The notes: generated by a model from the sequence alone, not told the origin. Counted from the stretch's first letter, positions 15,240-25,544 are shown. The stretch: DNA of 33,815 bases from Gemmatimonadales bacterium (GCA_007695195.1 REEG01000185.1:1-33815); one strand, 5' to 3'. Program-made: numbers and translations.

Positions 15240-16133
15240 TCACATGGTGATGACCAGGGCCACCGACAGCCCGTAGCTCATCCGGCGCAAGGGGGTTCGG
15301 ACCGTCTCGTCGCTTTCGGGCTCTCCCGGGGCGAAGAGGGGGACCGATTCCACGGGAGGATCGTTGTCCAGGAGGACCTGGAGCGTAGTCTTGAGGGCGA
15401 GGCGACTGGTGAGGGAGGTGGACAGGGCCTGCACCAGATCGCCTCGCACCTCCGAGAACTCCTGGGCGTTTCCGTCTACCACCCAGCGAAATTCCACCTC
15501 GGTGTCCTGACCCAGTTCCCGGGCGTAGTCCATGGTGACCTGCACACCTGCGAAGCTCCGGTCCCGGTCCGGATCCGGGGTCACGTCCCGACGGACCGTG
15601 TAGGTGAGGCCCGCGCCCAGCTTCAGCTCCCAGTCTTCTTCGTCCTGGTCGCCCCACCGGGTCCCTGCGCCGGCGGATGCGACAGTCCGGTGGTTGAAGC
15701 CGGCAAAGGTGTTCTGCTCCCAGCCGATGCCGGAAAAGGCGAAGGCCCGGGATCCCAGCGAACGGTCGAGACGGGTACGGAGGCCGTACCGTTCCGCCGA
15801 CCGCTCCGTATCCCGATCCTCTTCCACCCGGAAATCGTCCGGTGAGCCCACCGCCCGCCGGCTGATCCGGGTGGCGTCGGTGCGCAGGGCGGTGGCGTCG
15901 ACGCGCAACTGGGTGCGGCTCCCGCTCCGGCGCAGCGTGTTCCGTAGCCCCAGCGAGCTGGCGGCGGAATTACCCCCGTCCACCAGGAAACTGATCTCGG
16001 CGGCGTTCCGCCACTGGGGCCCATCCCGCTCTCCGCTCTCCTGGGCTTCCAGCTCCGAGGGCAGCAACCCACCGACGATCCAGAGCAGGGAAAGGGCGAG
16101 ACCGAGGGTGACCGACGTCAGATCTTGGCGCAT
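15240..16133 (-). CDS. DUF481 family outer-membrane protein
   Basis: A 297-residue protein with an N-terminal signal peptide (hydrophobic core, cleavage near LEAQES). The rest is alternating amphipathic strands: repeated paired-strand segments such as NAAEISFLVDGGNSAASSLGLRNTLRR, AFAFSGIGWEQNTFAGFNHRTVASAGAGTRW and KLGAGLTYTVRRD, with a hydrophobic C-terminal strand. This matches DUF481 (YdiY-like) predicted beta-barrels. ATG 16133 is preferred over GTG 16151 because GGAG lies 6 nt upstream. It follows argH by 30 nt, but no functional link to arginine synthesis is known. Role unknown. Confidence 0.8.
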   Translation of the reverse strand: MRQDLTSVTLGLALSLLWIVGGLLPSELEAQESGERDGPQWRNAAEISFLVDGGNSAASSLGLRNTLRRSGSRTQLRVDATALRTDATRISRRAVGSPDDFRVEEDRDTERSAERYGLRTRLDRSLGSRAFAFSGIGWEQNTFAGFNHRTVASAGAGTRWGDQDEEDWELKLGAGLTYTVRRDVTPDPDRDRSFAGVQVTMDYARELGQDTEVEFRWVVDGNAQEFSEVRGDLVQALSTSLTSRLALKTTLQVLLDNDPPVESVPLFAPGEPESDETVRTPLRRMSYGLSVALVITM

Positions 16134-16163
16134 GGATACTCCGGGGATCACGACGGGAAATCA

Positions 16164-17552
16164 TCAGGTGGAAATGGCCCCCAGACGCCGTCGGGCTTCG
16201 GCGATCTGGACTTCGACGCTCGCTCTGGACGTGCCCCCGGGGGTCGCCCGGGACTCGACCGAGGACTCCCAGCGGAAGACCTCCCGGAGATCGGCGTCGA
16301 AAGATGGGTGTATTTCACGATATCGATCCAACGAGAGCCGGGACAGGGGAACGGATTCCCGTTCCGAAAGCGCCACCAACCGGCCGATGGCCTCATGACT
16401 CTCGCGGAAGGGCACCCCGCGGCGCACCAGGTAATCGGCCAGATCGGTGGCCAGGAGTTCTTCCGAGAGGAGCTCCCCGGCCCGGTCGGGACGCCACTGG
16501 AGTCCCTCCACGGTCCCGGTCACCGCAGGCAGCACCAGAGCCAACTGATCGAAGGTGTCGAAGAGGAGCCGCTTGTCTTCCTGGAGGTCCCGGTTGTAAC
16601 CGGTGGGTAGCCCCTTCAGGAGGGTGAGGAGCGAAACCAGGTTCCCCGTGAATCGCCCTGACTTTCCGCGAATCAACTCCCCTACGTCGGGATTGCGCTT
16701 CTGTGGCATGAGGGACGACCCGGTGCTGAATCCGTCGGGCACACGGACGAGGCCGAATTCCCGGGAAGCGAACAGCACCAGATCCTCGCCCAGGCGAGAG
16801 AGATGGATCCCCACGAGGGATCCGGCGAAGAGCGCTTCCGCCATCCAGTCCCGGTCGCTCACCGCGTCCATGCTGTTCTCGGAAACCCGGGCGAATCCCA
16901 GCGTCTCGCGCAGGAACTCCCGGTCAACCGGGAAGGGACAACCGGCCAGCGCTCCGGAACCCAGGGGGAGCACCGCCGCACCCTCGCCGGCGCCCACCAT
17001 CCGGTCCCGGTCCCGGAGGAGGGGCCAGAGGTGGGAGAGGGCCCAGTGGGCGGCCCGGACCGGCTGGCCCTGCTGCAGGTGGGTATACCCCGGGATGATG
17101 AGGTCCACCGAACGCTCCGCCAACTCCACCAGCGCCCGGGCCAGCCCCTCGAGCTGGGCGGCCACGGCCTCCAGCGCCTCCATCCCCCAGAGCCGGACGT
17201 CGGTGGCCACCTGGTCGTTCCGGGACCGGCCGGTGTGGAGCTTCCCCGCCACGGCCCCCACCTCCTCCCGGAGAAGTCGCTCGACCAGGGAGTGGATGTC
17301 CTCGTCGGGGACCGGTCCCGCCAGGCCCGTAGCCAGCCGACTCGCCACCGCATCCAGTCCGTCCTGGAGGACCTGAACCTCGTCCAGTTCCAGGACGCCG
17401 GCTCGACCCAGCGCCCCGGCCCACGCCCGGCTCCCTCGGATGTCCTGTGGCCAGAGCCTCAGGTCCACATCCAGGGAGAGGTTGAGGGGCACCATGGCCG
17501 GATCCATCCCTCCTTCGAAGCGGCCGCCCCAAAGGGCCTTGGCGCCGCTCAC
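16164..17552 (-). CDS. argH: Argininosuccinate lyase
   Basis: A 462-residue member of the fumarase/aspartase superfamily that splits argininosuccinate into arginine and fumarate. It shows LWGGRFEGGMDP at the N-terminus, the HTGRSRNDQVATDVRLW motif, GYTHLQQGQPVRAAHWALSH (catalytic His), and the superfamily signature GSSLMPQKRNPD with the catalytic Ser loop. The GTG start overlaps the argD stop (GTGA) and has an excellent AGGAGGTG 5 nt upstream, inside the end of argD. It is the last arginine gene of the cluster; argG, argB, argJ and argF are not in the window. Confidence 0.97.
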   Translation of the reverse strand: MSGAKALWGGRFEGGMDPAMVPLNLSLDVDLRLWPQDIRGSRAWAGALGRAGVLELDEVQVLQDGLDAVASRLATGLAGPVPDEDIHSLVERLLREEVGAVAGKLHTGRSRNDQVATDVRLWGMEALEAVAAQLEGLARALVELAERSVDLIIPGYTHLQQGQPVRAAHWALSHLWPLLRDRDRMVGAGEGAAVLPLGSGALAGCPFPVDREFLRETLGFARVSENSMDAVSDRDWMAEALFAGSLVGIHLSRLGEDLVLFASREFGLVRVPDGFSTGSSLMPQKRNPDVGELIRGKSGRFTGNLVSLLTLLKGLPTGYNRDLQEDKRLLFDTFDQLALVLPAVTGTVEGLQWRPDRAGELLSEELLATDLADYLVRRGVPFRESHEAIGRLVALSERESVPLSRLSLDRYREIHPSFDADLREVFRWESSVESRATPGGTSRASVEVQIAEARRRLGAIST

Positions 17553-18772
17553 GAGGTCACCTCCTGGGGAGTCGAGGTGGCTTCCAGCGCACCCTCGAGG
17601 AGTTCCATGGCCTGTGCCAACTCCTGGTCTGAAATGGTGAGGGGCGGGAGGAGGCGGATCACGTCGGGACCAGCCCCCACCAGGAGAAGCCCCGCCTCCT
17701 GGGCCGCCGCCACCACGGGGGCGATGGGGGTGGAGAGGCGCACCCCCCGCATGAGTCCGCGGCCCCGGATTTCCAGGATGCGTCCAGGGTGTCGGGCCTG
17801 GATCTCTTCCAACAACCCGGTGACCAGATCCCCTTTGCGGCGGACCTCCGCCAGGAAGTCCGGCGCGGCGATCTCGGCCAGGACCGCCCGTGCCACCGCC
17901 GCCACCAGGGGGCCACCGCCGAAGGTGGTCCCGTGGTCCCCGGGCTGCACCGAGGCCGCCACCTCTTCCGTCATGAGGACCGCCCCCATGGGAAGCCCTC
18001 CCGCCAGCGGCTTCGCCAGGGTCAGGATGTCGGGGCGAACCCCGGAAGACTCATGAGCCAGGAGGGTCCCCGTTCGGCCCAGGCCGCACTGAATCTCATC
18101 GAAGATGAGCGCCACCCCATGGCGGGTCGTCCACTCCCGGAATCGCCGGAGCACCTCGTCCGGCAACGGCTGCACTCCTCCCTCCCCCTGGATGGGTTCG
18201 GCGATGAGGGCCGCGATGGTGGACGGGTCCACCGCCTCCAGCGCCGCGGGATCGGCCGGATCCACGAATACGGCACCGGGCATGAGGGGTTCGAACGGTT
18301 CCCGGTAGCGGGGCCGATCCGTCACGGCCAGGCTCCCGAAGAGCCGGCCGTGGAAGGCGTCCTTCAGCGCCACCACCCCGAATCGCTCCGGATTGTCGCC
18401 GCCCCGACGCGCCCAGCGCCGGGCGAACTTGAGAGACGCCTCCACCGCCTCTCCGCCGGAGTTGCAGAAGAAGACCCGATCCAGGCCGCTGTGCTCCGCC
18501 AGCTCCCGGGCCAGCGCCTCGGCAGGGTGGGTGCGGAAGAGGTTCGAGGTGTGGATGAGACCCGACTCGGCAGCCTCTTCCAGGGCGCGACGCACCGCCG
18601 GATGGCCGTGCCCAAGCGCCGTCACCGCGATCCCCGATGTGAAGTCCAGGAAGCGGCGCCCCGTGTCGTCCACCAGCCAGGTGCCCTCGCCACGGACGAA
18701 GAGATGCGGCGTGGGTGCGTAGACTCCCAGCAGGTGGGCCCGAGCCTGGTGGGCCTTGTTCAGTGTTGCCAT
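17549..18772 (-). CDS. argD: Acetylornithine / N-succinyldiaminopimelate aminotransferase
   Basis: A 407-residue class III PLP aminotransferase that makes N-acetylornithine. Motifs: FLDFTSGIAVTALGHGHP, FFCNSGGEAVEASLKFARR, FDEIQCGLGRTG (PLP-ring Asp), and LTLAKPLAGGLPMGAVL with the Schiff-base Lys. ATG 18772 has GAGGGG 5 nt upstream and lies 13 nt inside the end of argC. Although the frame is open for another 570 nt upstream, that part is the shadow of argC. Being between argC and argH makes arginine synthesis its main role. Confidence 0.95.
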   Translation of the reverse strand: MATLNKAHQARAHLLGVYAPTPHLFVRGEGTWLVDDTGRRFLDFTSGIAVTALGHGHPAVRRALEEAAESGLIHTSNLFRTHPAEALARELAEHSGLDRVFFCNSGGEAVEASLKFARRWARRGGDNPERFGVVALKDAFHGRLFGSLAVTDRPRYREPFEPLMPGAVFVDPADPAALEAVDPSTIAALIAEPIQGEGGVQPLPDEVLRRFREWTTRHGVALIFDEIQCGLGRTGTLLAHESSGVRPDILTLAKPLAGGLPMGAVLMTEEVAASVQPGDHGTTFGGGPLVAAVARAVLAEIAAPDFLAEVRRKGDLVTGLLEEIQARHPGRILEIRGRGLMRGVRLSTPIAPVVAAAQEAGLLLVGAGPDVIRLLPPLTISDQELAQAMELLEGALEATSTPQEVTS

Positions 18773-19794
18773 CGAATCCCCTCGTTGAGCTCCCAGCCCA
18801 GCATGGCGTTCATGTTCTGGACGGCCTGCCCGGCCGCCCCCTTCCCCAGGTTGTCCAGCGCGGCGCCCACCGTCACCACCGGCGGATCGATGTCCGCCAC
18901 ATCCTCGGCCCCGAGAATCAGGAGGTCGGTCCGGATGACCTGTCTGAGTTCGGGAAGCCCCTCGGGGAGCACCCGGACGGCGCTGCTCTCCGACGGGTAG
19001 CGCTCCTCCCAGCACCGGCGGACCTGGGCCGCAGTGGTCCCCGGTGGGACCGGGACCGTCATGGTCTCCAGGATCCCCCGGGGCACCGGCAGGAGGTGGG
19101 GCTGGAAGATGAGGGGGAGTCCCGGGAGGAGCGCCCGCATCTCCTTCAGGTGCCGGTGGCGGTTTCCCCAACCATACGCCCGGTAGTTGTCGGCTACTTC
19201 GGCGAAGAGGAGGTCCTGTCGAGGCGTACGGCCCGCTCCGGTGACCCCGGACGAGGCGTGGATGCTCAAGGGGCGTGTGGAGTCGATGAGTCCCGCTTCC
19301 GACAGGGGGAGGAGGGAGAGGATGACCCCGGTGGGATAGCACCCGGGGTTGGCTACGAGCCGGGCCTCGGGCATCCTGTGGGAGGCGATCTCGGCCATGC
19401 CGTAGACGGCGTCCTTCTCGTTCCCCGAGCCGGGACGGTGGTCGGCGGTCAGGTCGATGAGACGGGGTGTGGCGTCACCGAAGGCGTCCCGGAGGTCGGT
19501 GACCCAACGGGCAGCCACTCCGTGGGGGAGGCAGAGGAAGACCACGTCCACCTCGCCGCACGCCTCCATGGACGGCGCACTGTACGGAAGCCCGGGGACC
19601 GGCGACGGAGTCCCGGCCAGGGAGCGGGACGAGGCGAAGGCCACCTCCACCCGGGGATGCCGAGCCAGGAGACCCAGGACTTCCATGCCTGTGTACCCTC
19701 CTCCACCCAGAACCCCTGCGCGCACAGCTCCTTCGCCCACCTGCGAATCCCCTCCGGTGACCTGACTCTCGTCCGTATTTTTTGGAGTATTCAT
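18760..19794 (-). CDS. argC: N-acetyl-gamma-glutamyl-phosphate reductase
   Basis: About 344 residues. It reduces N-acetylglutamyl phosphate to the semialdehyde. GVLGGGGYTGMEVLGLLARHP is the NADP-binding start, VFLCLPHG and LIDLTADHR follow, and LVANPGCYPTG contains the catalytic Cys. SIHASSGVTGAGRTP and the C-terminal VQNMNAMLGW region are typical. Two starts are possible: ATG 19809 and ATG 19794. I prefer 19794 because a promoter with its -10 at 19799-19804 places the RNA start at that ATG (leaderless). On read-through transcripts from argR, 19809 could be used. The first 25 residues are polar and unlike the family, so an even later start cannot be excluded. Confidence 0.94.
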   Translation of the reverse strand: MNTPKNTDESQVTGGDSQVGEGAVRAGVLGGGGYTGMEVLGLLARHPRVEVAFASSRSLAGTPSPVPGLPYSAPSMEACGEVDVVFLCLPHGVAARWVTDLRDAFGDATPRLIDLTADHRPGSGNEKDAVYGMAEIASHRMPEARLVANPGCYPTGVILSLLPLSEAGLIDSTRPLSIHASSGVTGAGRTPRQDLLFAEVADNYRAYGWGNRHRHLKEMRALLPGLPLIFQPHLLPVPRGILETMTVPVPPGTTAAQVRRCWEERYPSESSAVRVLPEGLPELRQVIRTDLLILGAEDVADIDPPVVTVGAALDNLGKGAAGQAVQNMNAMLGWELNEGIRWQH

Positions 19795-19810
19795 AGCATA
19801 ATTATTCATG
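19793..19810 (-). promoter_or_regulatory. ARG box (ArgR operator) over the argC -10
   Basis: CATGAATAATTATGCTAT on the minus strand matches the Bacillus-type ARG box consensus CATGAATAAAAATKCAAK at 15 of 18 positions (my comparison, consensus from memory). It covers the -10 element and the argC start, where a bound ArgR-arginine hexamer would block initiation. argR itself is the adjacent gene. Confidence 0.65.
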
Positions 19811-19828
19811 AATCTGCGCGAGGGTCAA
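19799..19828 (-). promoter_or_regulatory. Probable argC promoter
   Basis: On the minus strand, TTGACC (19828-19823, overlapping the argR stop codon) is followed after 18 nt by TAATTA (19804-19799). The predicted RNA start is about 19792-19794, at the ATG of argC. The stretch is strikingly AT-rich compared with everything around it. Confidence 0.6.
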
Positions 19829-20301
19829 GGCCCCCGTGACCGGGGCCTTCGTCCGGCATCGACGATGGCCTCGATCCGACGGATCACCTCGTCCATCACC
19901 TCTTCGCTCCGGAGCACCAGGAGGATGGTATCGTCGCCGGCCACGCTGCCCAGGACCTCGGGCCACTCCTCCCAATCGATCCCGAGTGCCACGGCCTGGG
20001 CGCCTCCCGTCATGGTCTTCACCACCAGCAGGTTTCCGGCTCCCCGGGCCGAGACGAAGAGGGTGGGAAGAAGCTGCTCCAGGGGAGGGGCGTTCTCCCA
20101 CTCGTCCGGGAGGGTGTAATAGGGCTGTCCGTCGGCGCCCTGCACCTTCACGAGGCGAAGTTCCCGAACGTCCCGGGACAGGGTGGCCTGGGTCACTTCG
20201 ATCCCGCGCCCGCGAAGAAACTCCCGGAGCTGCTCGTGAGACCCCACCCGCTCTTCCCGAACGATCTTCAGGATGGTCTCGTGTCGATTGCGCTTGCTCA
20301 T
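19825..20301 (-). CDS. argR: Arginine repressor ArgR
   Basis: A 158-residue regulator. The N-terminal winged helix carries the DNA-reading motif TQATLSRDVRELRLVKV (about residues 37-53). The C-terminal domain has LGSVAGDDTILLVLRSEEV, with the Asp pair that contacts arginine at the hexamer interface. In the family it represses arginine biosynthesis with arginine as co-repressor. It lies 40 nt after prfC and just before argC, whose promoter region overlaps its stop codon and contains an ARG box. Self-regulation is not evident: I see no ARG box in front of argR. Confidence 0.95.
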   Translation of the reverse strand: MSKRNRHETILKIVREERVGSHEQLREFLRGRGIEVTQATLSRDVRELRLVKVQGADGQPYYTLPDEWENAPPLEQLLPTLFVSARGAGNLLVVKTMTGGAQAVALGIDWEEWPEVLGSVAGDDTILLVLRSEEVMDEVIRRIEAIVDAGRRPRSRGP

Positions 20302-20341
20302 GGTGGCCCTCCGCCGCCCGACGCTGCGGCTCGCAGGCCCC

Positions 20342-21940
<1,599 letters not shown>

Positions 21941-22095
21941 GACGGTACACTCTCCTCGGGTGGTGATGACGCGCTTTCGACCGGGATTGGGGGTTGGAGC
22001 CCCCCATGACCCGCTTCCCCACGAACGATGACGGGATAGTTTAATAGGAATCGGGTCCAACCGCGTTCCCCTCTCCGCTCCCGAGCGTCTTTTCC

Positions 22096-24243
22096 GTGAT
22101 TCTTCACCGGCCTCTCGCCCTGGTGCTCTGCCTGCTTTCCTTGGGCGGCGTGGATCTCGGCCACCCCGCAGAAGTGGGTGCACAGACACCGGACACCGTC
22201 GCGGACACGCTGGACCAAGGTCCCCACGGCACTGCAAGGGGCGAATGGAACGACGCTCGGGTTCGTGACCTCATGACCCGAGCCCACGCCGTGCGCCGGG
22301 GGATCATCGACGATGGCGAGTTGGAGAGCTACCGGGCTGTGACCCAGGGGCATATCTACTTCTTCGTGGACCCCGACGAGGGAGAGCGGTCCCTCATCCG
22401 GGTGGATCAGGTGGCGGTGGAACTCCTCTGGCAGGCCCCCGATGTGGTGCGCCAGCAGGTCATCGGCGAACGCAGCGAGGTCAGGCTCCCGGTCCGGAAC
22501 TTCGACTACTACCTGGATCGACTGACCCTGGTCCAGTACGGCTTCAGTGACGAAATCCAGGTGGGCGCCGGAATGGACGTGGCCGGTGTGCCCAATCCCC
22601 TGGCCGTGGCCCTTCTGGATGGGGAAGATCGGGTCTACGACTATCGAATGGTGGATACGGTAACGCTGACCCTGGTGGGACGCTCGGATCCCATCCGTCT
22701 GGTGGAGGTGGAAGTGCGGCCCGTGGACCCCAGGAGGCCCGGCGCCATGGGCACCGTCCTTCTGGACGAGAAGGACGGATCGCTGGTGAGGATGCACCTG
22801 GGCTTCACGCCGGCCTCCTACGTGGACCGACGCACCGACCGCATCGAGGTAGAGGTGGACTACGGGCTCTGGGAGGGTCGGTACTGGCTGCCCAACCGAC
22901 AGGTCGTTCAGGTGCGCCGGGAAGTACCGGATCTGGACCTTGGGGTGGGAACGGTGATCAGGGCCGTCCTCCGGGTCGGCGAATACGAGCTCAATGTGGA
23001 GTTGCCACCGGAGTTCGAATTCCGGCCTCCGGTGAGCCGCCGTCCCGAGTTCGCCCTTCGGAGCTACGTCTTCGATGAGCCTCTCCTGGCGGGACTGGAA
23101 CGGGATGGGGTGGAGGGGCTTGAGGCCCGACCCGATCCCCGACGTCTCCGTTCCGACGCTCTCCGCCGGTTGGCCGGGGAGTCGGCCTCGGGACTGGCGC
23201 CCCTTCGCCTCCACCTTCCCCGGGCTTCGTCCCTGGTCCGGTACAACCGGGCTGAGGGGCTCTATCTGGGCCTGGGGACCACGCTGGCCCCGTCTCCCGC
23301 ACTCCGTCTCCGGAGCAGTGGCGGATTTGCCCTGGGGGCGGGCCGGCCGGTTCTGGGGGTGGAGGCCGACGGGATCTGGGGCGATGCACGGGGATGGACC
23401 GTCGAGGCGGCGTGGAATGATCGTCCGGACCTCGGTCTGGCTCCGGCGGCGGCTCCGCTGCTTGGCTCGCTGGGAGCCACCTTCCGCGGCGAGGACTACC
23501 TGGACCCGGTTCGCCGGAGCCGGTTCGGTGGGACCCTCGTCCTGGGCGGGAGGAGCGAGGCGTCCGAGCTTCGGCTGCACGCCGGTGTTCGCCGCGACCG
23601 GGACTGGTCGGACGGAGCTGACCGGGCACCGCTGGACCGAGGAAGTGCCTTTCGCCCCCTGCGCCCCATCGAGGAGGGGACCTTCGCCGAGATGGGCGCC
23701 GGCGTCAGCGGTTCGCTCCGGACACCTGGAGGAGGAGTGGGAGGCGGCGAACTCTCCCTTCGCACCGCGTGGGGGCTCGACGGCGAGGGACAGGGGGTGG
23801 CCGGGGCCGGGCGGTTCCGGTCCACATGGCACTCTACGGCTCGGGACCGGGACCTCAGCCTGGGGCTTCTGGGGTGGGCATGGATGGGGGATCCGCTCCC
23901 ACAGGAGCACCGCCTTCTGGGCGGAAGGGGAACGGTGCCCGGCTACCCCTTCCGGGAATGGGCCGGCCGGCGGGCCGGGCTCATCAGCCTCGAGGCGGCC
24001 ACCGACGCGGGAACGCCCTTCTTCCGGGTGCGGGCAGGGCTCCATGCCGCCGCTTCCGGGGGGCTCGATGAACAGGTGGCCGAGGTATGGGGAGTCACAG
24101 GTACCGGGGGGGTCCGACCGGCGGCCACCCTGGGCTTGGGCGTGGGCTGGGACCTTCTCCGCATCGACGGGGCCCGGGGGCTCAGGGGCGGCGAGTGGCA
24201 GCTCCTCTTCTCGGTGGACCCGCGCTGGTGGGATCGGCTCTAG
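22096..24243 (+). CDS. Outer-membrane beta-barrel protein, Omp85/surface-antigen-like
   Basis: A 715-residue exported protein. The N-terminus is a signal peptide with cleavage near VGAQ-TP. Residues 55-310 form a beta-rich N-domain (FFVDPDEGERSLIRVDQVAVELLWQ...YDYRMVDTVTLTLVGRSDPIRLVEVEVRP) reminiscent of DUF5686-type proteins. Residues 370-715 look like a transmembrane barrel. It contains HRLLGGRGTVPGYPFREW, similar to the GG..VRGY lock motif of Omp85-family barrels, and ends in an aromatic residue plus Leu (DPRWWDRL). The GTG start has no clear ribosome-binding site. Its stop shares CTAG with the convergent MFS gene. I cannot name the transported or assembled partner. Confidence 0.72.
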   Translation: MILHRPLALVLCLLSLGGVDLGHPAEVGAQTPDTVADTLDQGPHGTARGEWNDARVRDLMTRAHAVRRGIIDDGELESYRAVTQGHIYFFVDPDEGERSLIRVDQVAVELLWQAPDVVRQQVIGERSEVRLPVRNFDYYLDRLTLVQYGFSDEIQVGAGMDVAGVPNPLAVALLDGEDRVYDYRMVDTVTLTLVGRSDPIRLVEVEVRPVDPRRPGAMGTVLLDEKDGSLVRMHLGFTPASYVDRRTDRIEVEVDYGLWEGRYWLPNRQVVQVRREVPDLDLGVGTVIRAVLRVGEYELNVELPPEFEFRPPVSRRPEFALRSYVFDEPLLAGLERDGVEGLEARPDPRRLRSDALRRLAGESASGLAPLRLHLPRASSLVRYNRAEGLYLGLGTTLAPSPALRLRSSGGFALGAGRPVLGVEADGIWGDARGWTVEAAWNDRPDLGLAPAAAPLLGSLGATFRGEDYLDPVRRSRFGGTLVLGGRSEASELRLHAGVRRDRDWSDGADRAPLDRGSAFRPLRPIEEGTFAEMGAGVSGSLRTPGGGVGGGELSLRTAWGLDGEGQGVAGAGRFRSTWHSTARDRDLSLGLLGWAWMGDPLPQEHRLLGGRGTVPGYPFREWAGRRAGLISLEAATDAGTPFFRVRAGLHAAASGGLDEQVAEVWGVTGTGGVRPAATLGLGVGWDLLRIDGARGLRGGEWQLLFSVDPRWWDRL

Positions 24244-25544
24244 CGAGGTCCATCGCCTCCACCGGCTCCAGCGCCTCCACCGGTTCGAAGGGAGCGAAGG
24301 CGCATCATGGCCAGGATCCCCAGGAAGGGCCCCGGCGCCAGGAGCATCCAGGTCCACCCCCACCCCAGGGCCTCCTGGCCCCAGTGGACGAGCCAGATGC
24401 TCACCGCCGTGGCGGTGAACCCCGCCGCCGTCTGAAGCGTAAGGGCCGTCCCCACGGCGTGGGAGGGGGCCACCTCGGTGACCAGCGCCGAGAACTGGGC
24501 CGAATCGGCCACCACTGAGACGCCCCAGATGAGGGCCACGCCGATGACCAGGGGAGGCGGCGCGTCCAGGAGCCAGCCGGCCACCAGGGCGCACGACCCG
24601 CTCACCGCCATGGCCCACGACGCCACCCGCTCACGCCCCCACCGATCGGCGGCCACACCCGCCCCCACCGCCCCCACACCACCCACGGCGATGGCCCAGA
24701 ACGCCAGGAGCGCCGAGGCCGTGCCGGCGGCGGCGGGCACGGCCCCCTGCCCTACCAGATAGTCCAGGAAGTAGAGGCTGATGGCCGCCCACACAGCGTA
24801 GAGCTCCCACATGTGCCCGACGTAGCCCCAGGTGGCCAGTCGGGTGGGGCGGTGACGGACCACCTGCCCCACCAGGTCCCAGCGGAAGGGCCGCCGCACG
24901 AAGGGGAAGGGCCCGTCGCGGTAGAAGGCCGCCACCAGCGCCGCCCCCACCACCGCGCCCAGCGACGCCCCCAGGACCACGCCGAGCCCCCCTTCCCCAC
25001 CCCCTGCCCGGAGGAGGAAGGGGGCCGCCTTCCCCACGGTGAGGGCACCCACCACCGTCCCGATGGCCATCCCCCGCCGGGCCCTGAACCAGGTGGCGGC
25101 CATCTTCATGGCCGGAGGATAGACCCCGGCCAGGAAGAACCCGGTGAGAAAGCGGAGCGCCAGGAGGGGCAGGTAGGCCTCGGGGAGGAGGAGGAGAGCG
25201 TTGGCCAGCGCCGCCCCCAGCGCCGAAATGGCGAAGTAGCTCCGGGCCGGCACGATGTCGGCCAGATTCAGGAAGGCGGCCACCAGGGTACCGGCCACGA
25301 ACCCCACCTGCACCGCACCGGTGAGCCAGCCCGCCGCCCCCGACGAGAGGGCCAGCCGCTCCCGGAAGAAGTCGGATCCGGCGGCGGAGCTGAACCAGGG
25401 TGACATGGCCAGGAGGACGGCAATGGAGAGAAGGACAAGGGTGCCCCACGCCAGTGCCGTCCCTTCCCTGCCCGTTGCCTCGCTGCCCGTTCCCCCGGTG
25501 CCCGTTCCCCCGGTGCGTCCCGGGGGAGAGCCTCCCTGCGACAC
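24240..25544 (-). CDS. MFS transporter
   Basis: A 434-residue protein with about 12 hydrophobic helices in two halves and a cytoplasmic N-terminus of 30 Gly/Thr-rich residues. The helix 2-3 loop and helix 5 region (RFLTGFFLAGVYPPAMKMAATWF) are MFS-typical, as is GAGVAADRWGRERVASW between helices 8 and 9. The substrate cannot be predicted. The GTG start directly abuts the stop of the ABC permease (25545) and has GGAGGG 7 nt upstream, so it is co-transcribed with the ABC exporter. The N-terminal codons lie in a tandem 15-bp repeat (25470-25514). Confidence 0.88.
   Translation of the reverse strand: MSQGGSPPGRTGGTGTGGTGSEATGREGTALAWGTLVLLSIAVLLAMSPWFSSAAGSDFFRERLALSSGAAGWLTGAVQVGFVAGTLVAAFLNLADIVPARSYFAISALGAALANALLLLPEAYLPLLALRFLTGFFLAGVYPPAMKMAATWFRARRGMAIGTVVGALTVGKAAPFLLRAGGGEGGLGVVLGASLGAVVGAALVAAFYRDGPFPFVRRPFRWDLVGQVVRHRPTRLATWGYVGHMWELYAVWAAISLYFLDYLVGQGAVPAAAGTASALLAFWAIAVGGVGAVGAGVAADRWGRERVASWAMAVSGSCALVAGWLLDAPPPLVIGVALIWGVSVVADSAQFSALVTEVAPSHAVGTALTLQTAAGFTATAVSIWLVHWGQEALGWGWTWMLLAPGPFLGILAMMRLRSLRTGGGAGAGGGDGPR
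25470..25514. repeat. Three tandem 15-bp repeats in the MFS N-terminus
   Basis: Two perfect copies of GCCCGTTCCCCCGGT (25485-25499, 25500-25514) preceded by a degenerate copy (25470-25484). In the MFS frame they encode TGGTG, TGGTG and SEATG. Being a multiple of three, copy-number change would lengthen or shorten the cytoplasmic tail without a frameshift. Confidence 0.8.
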
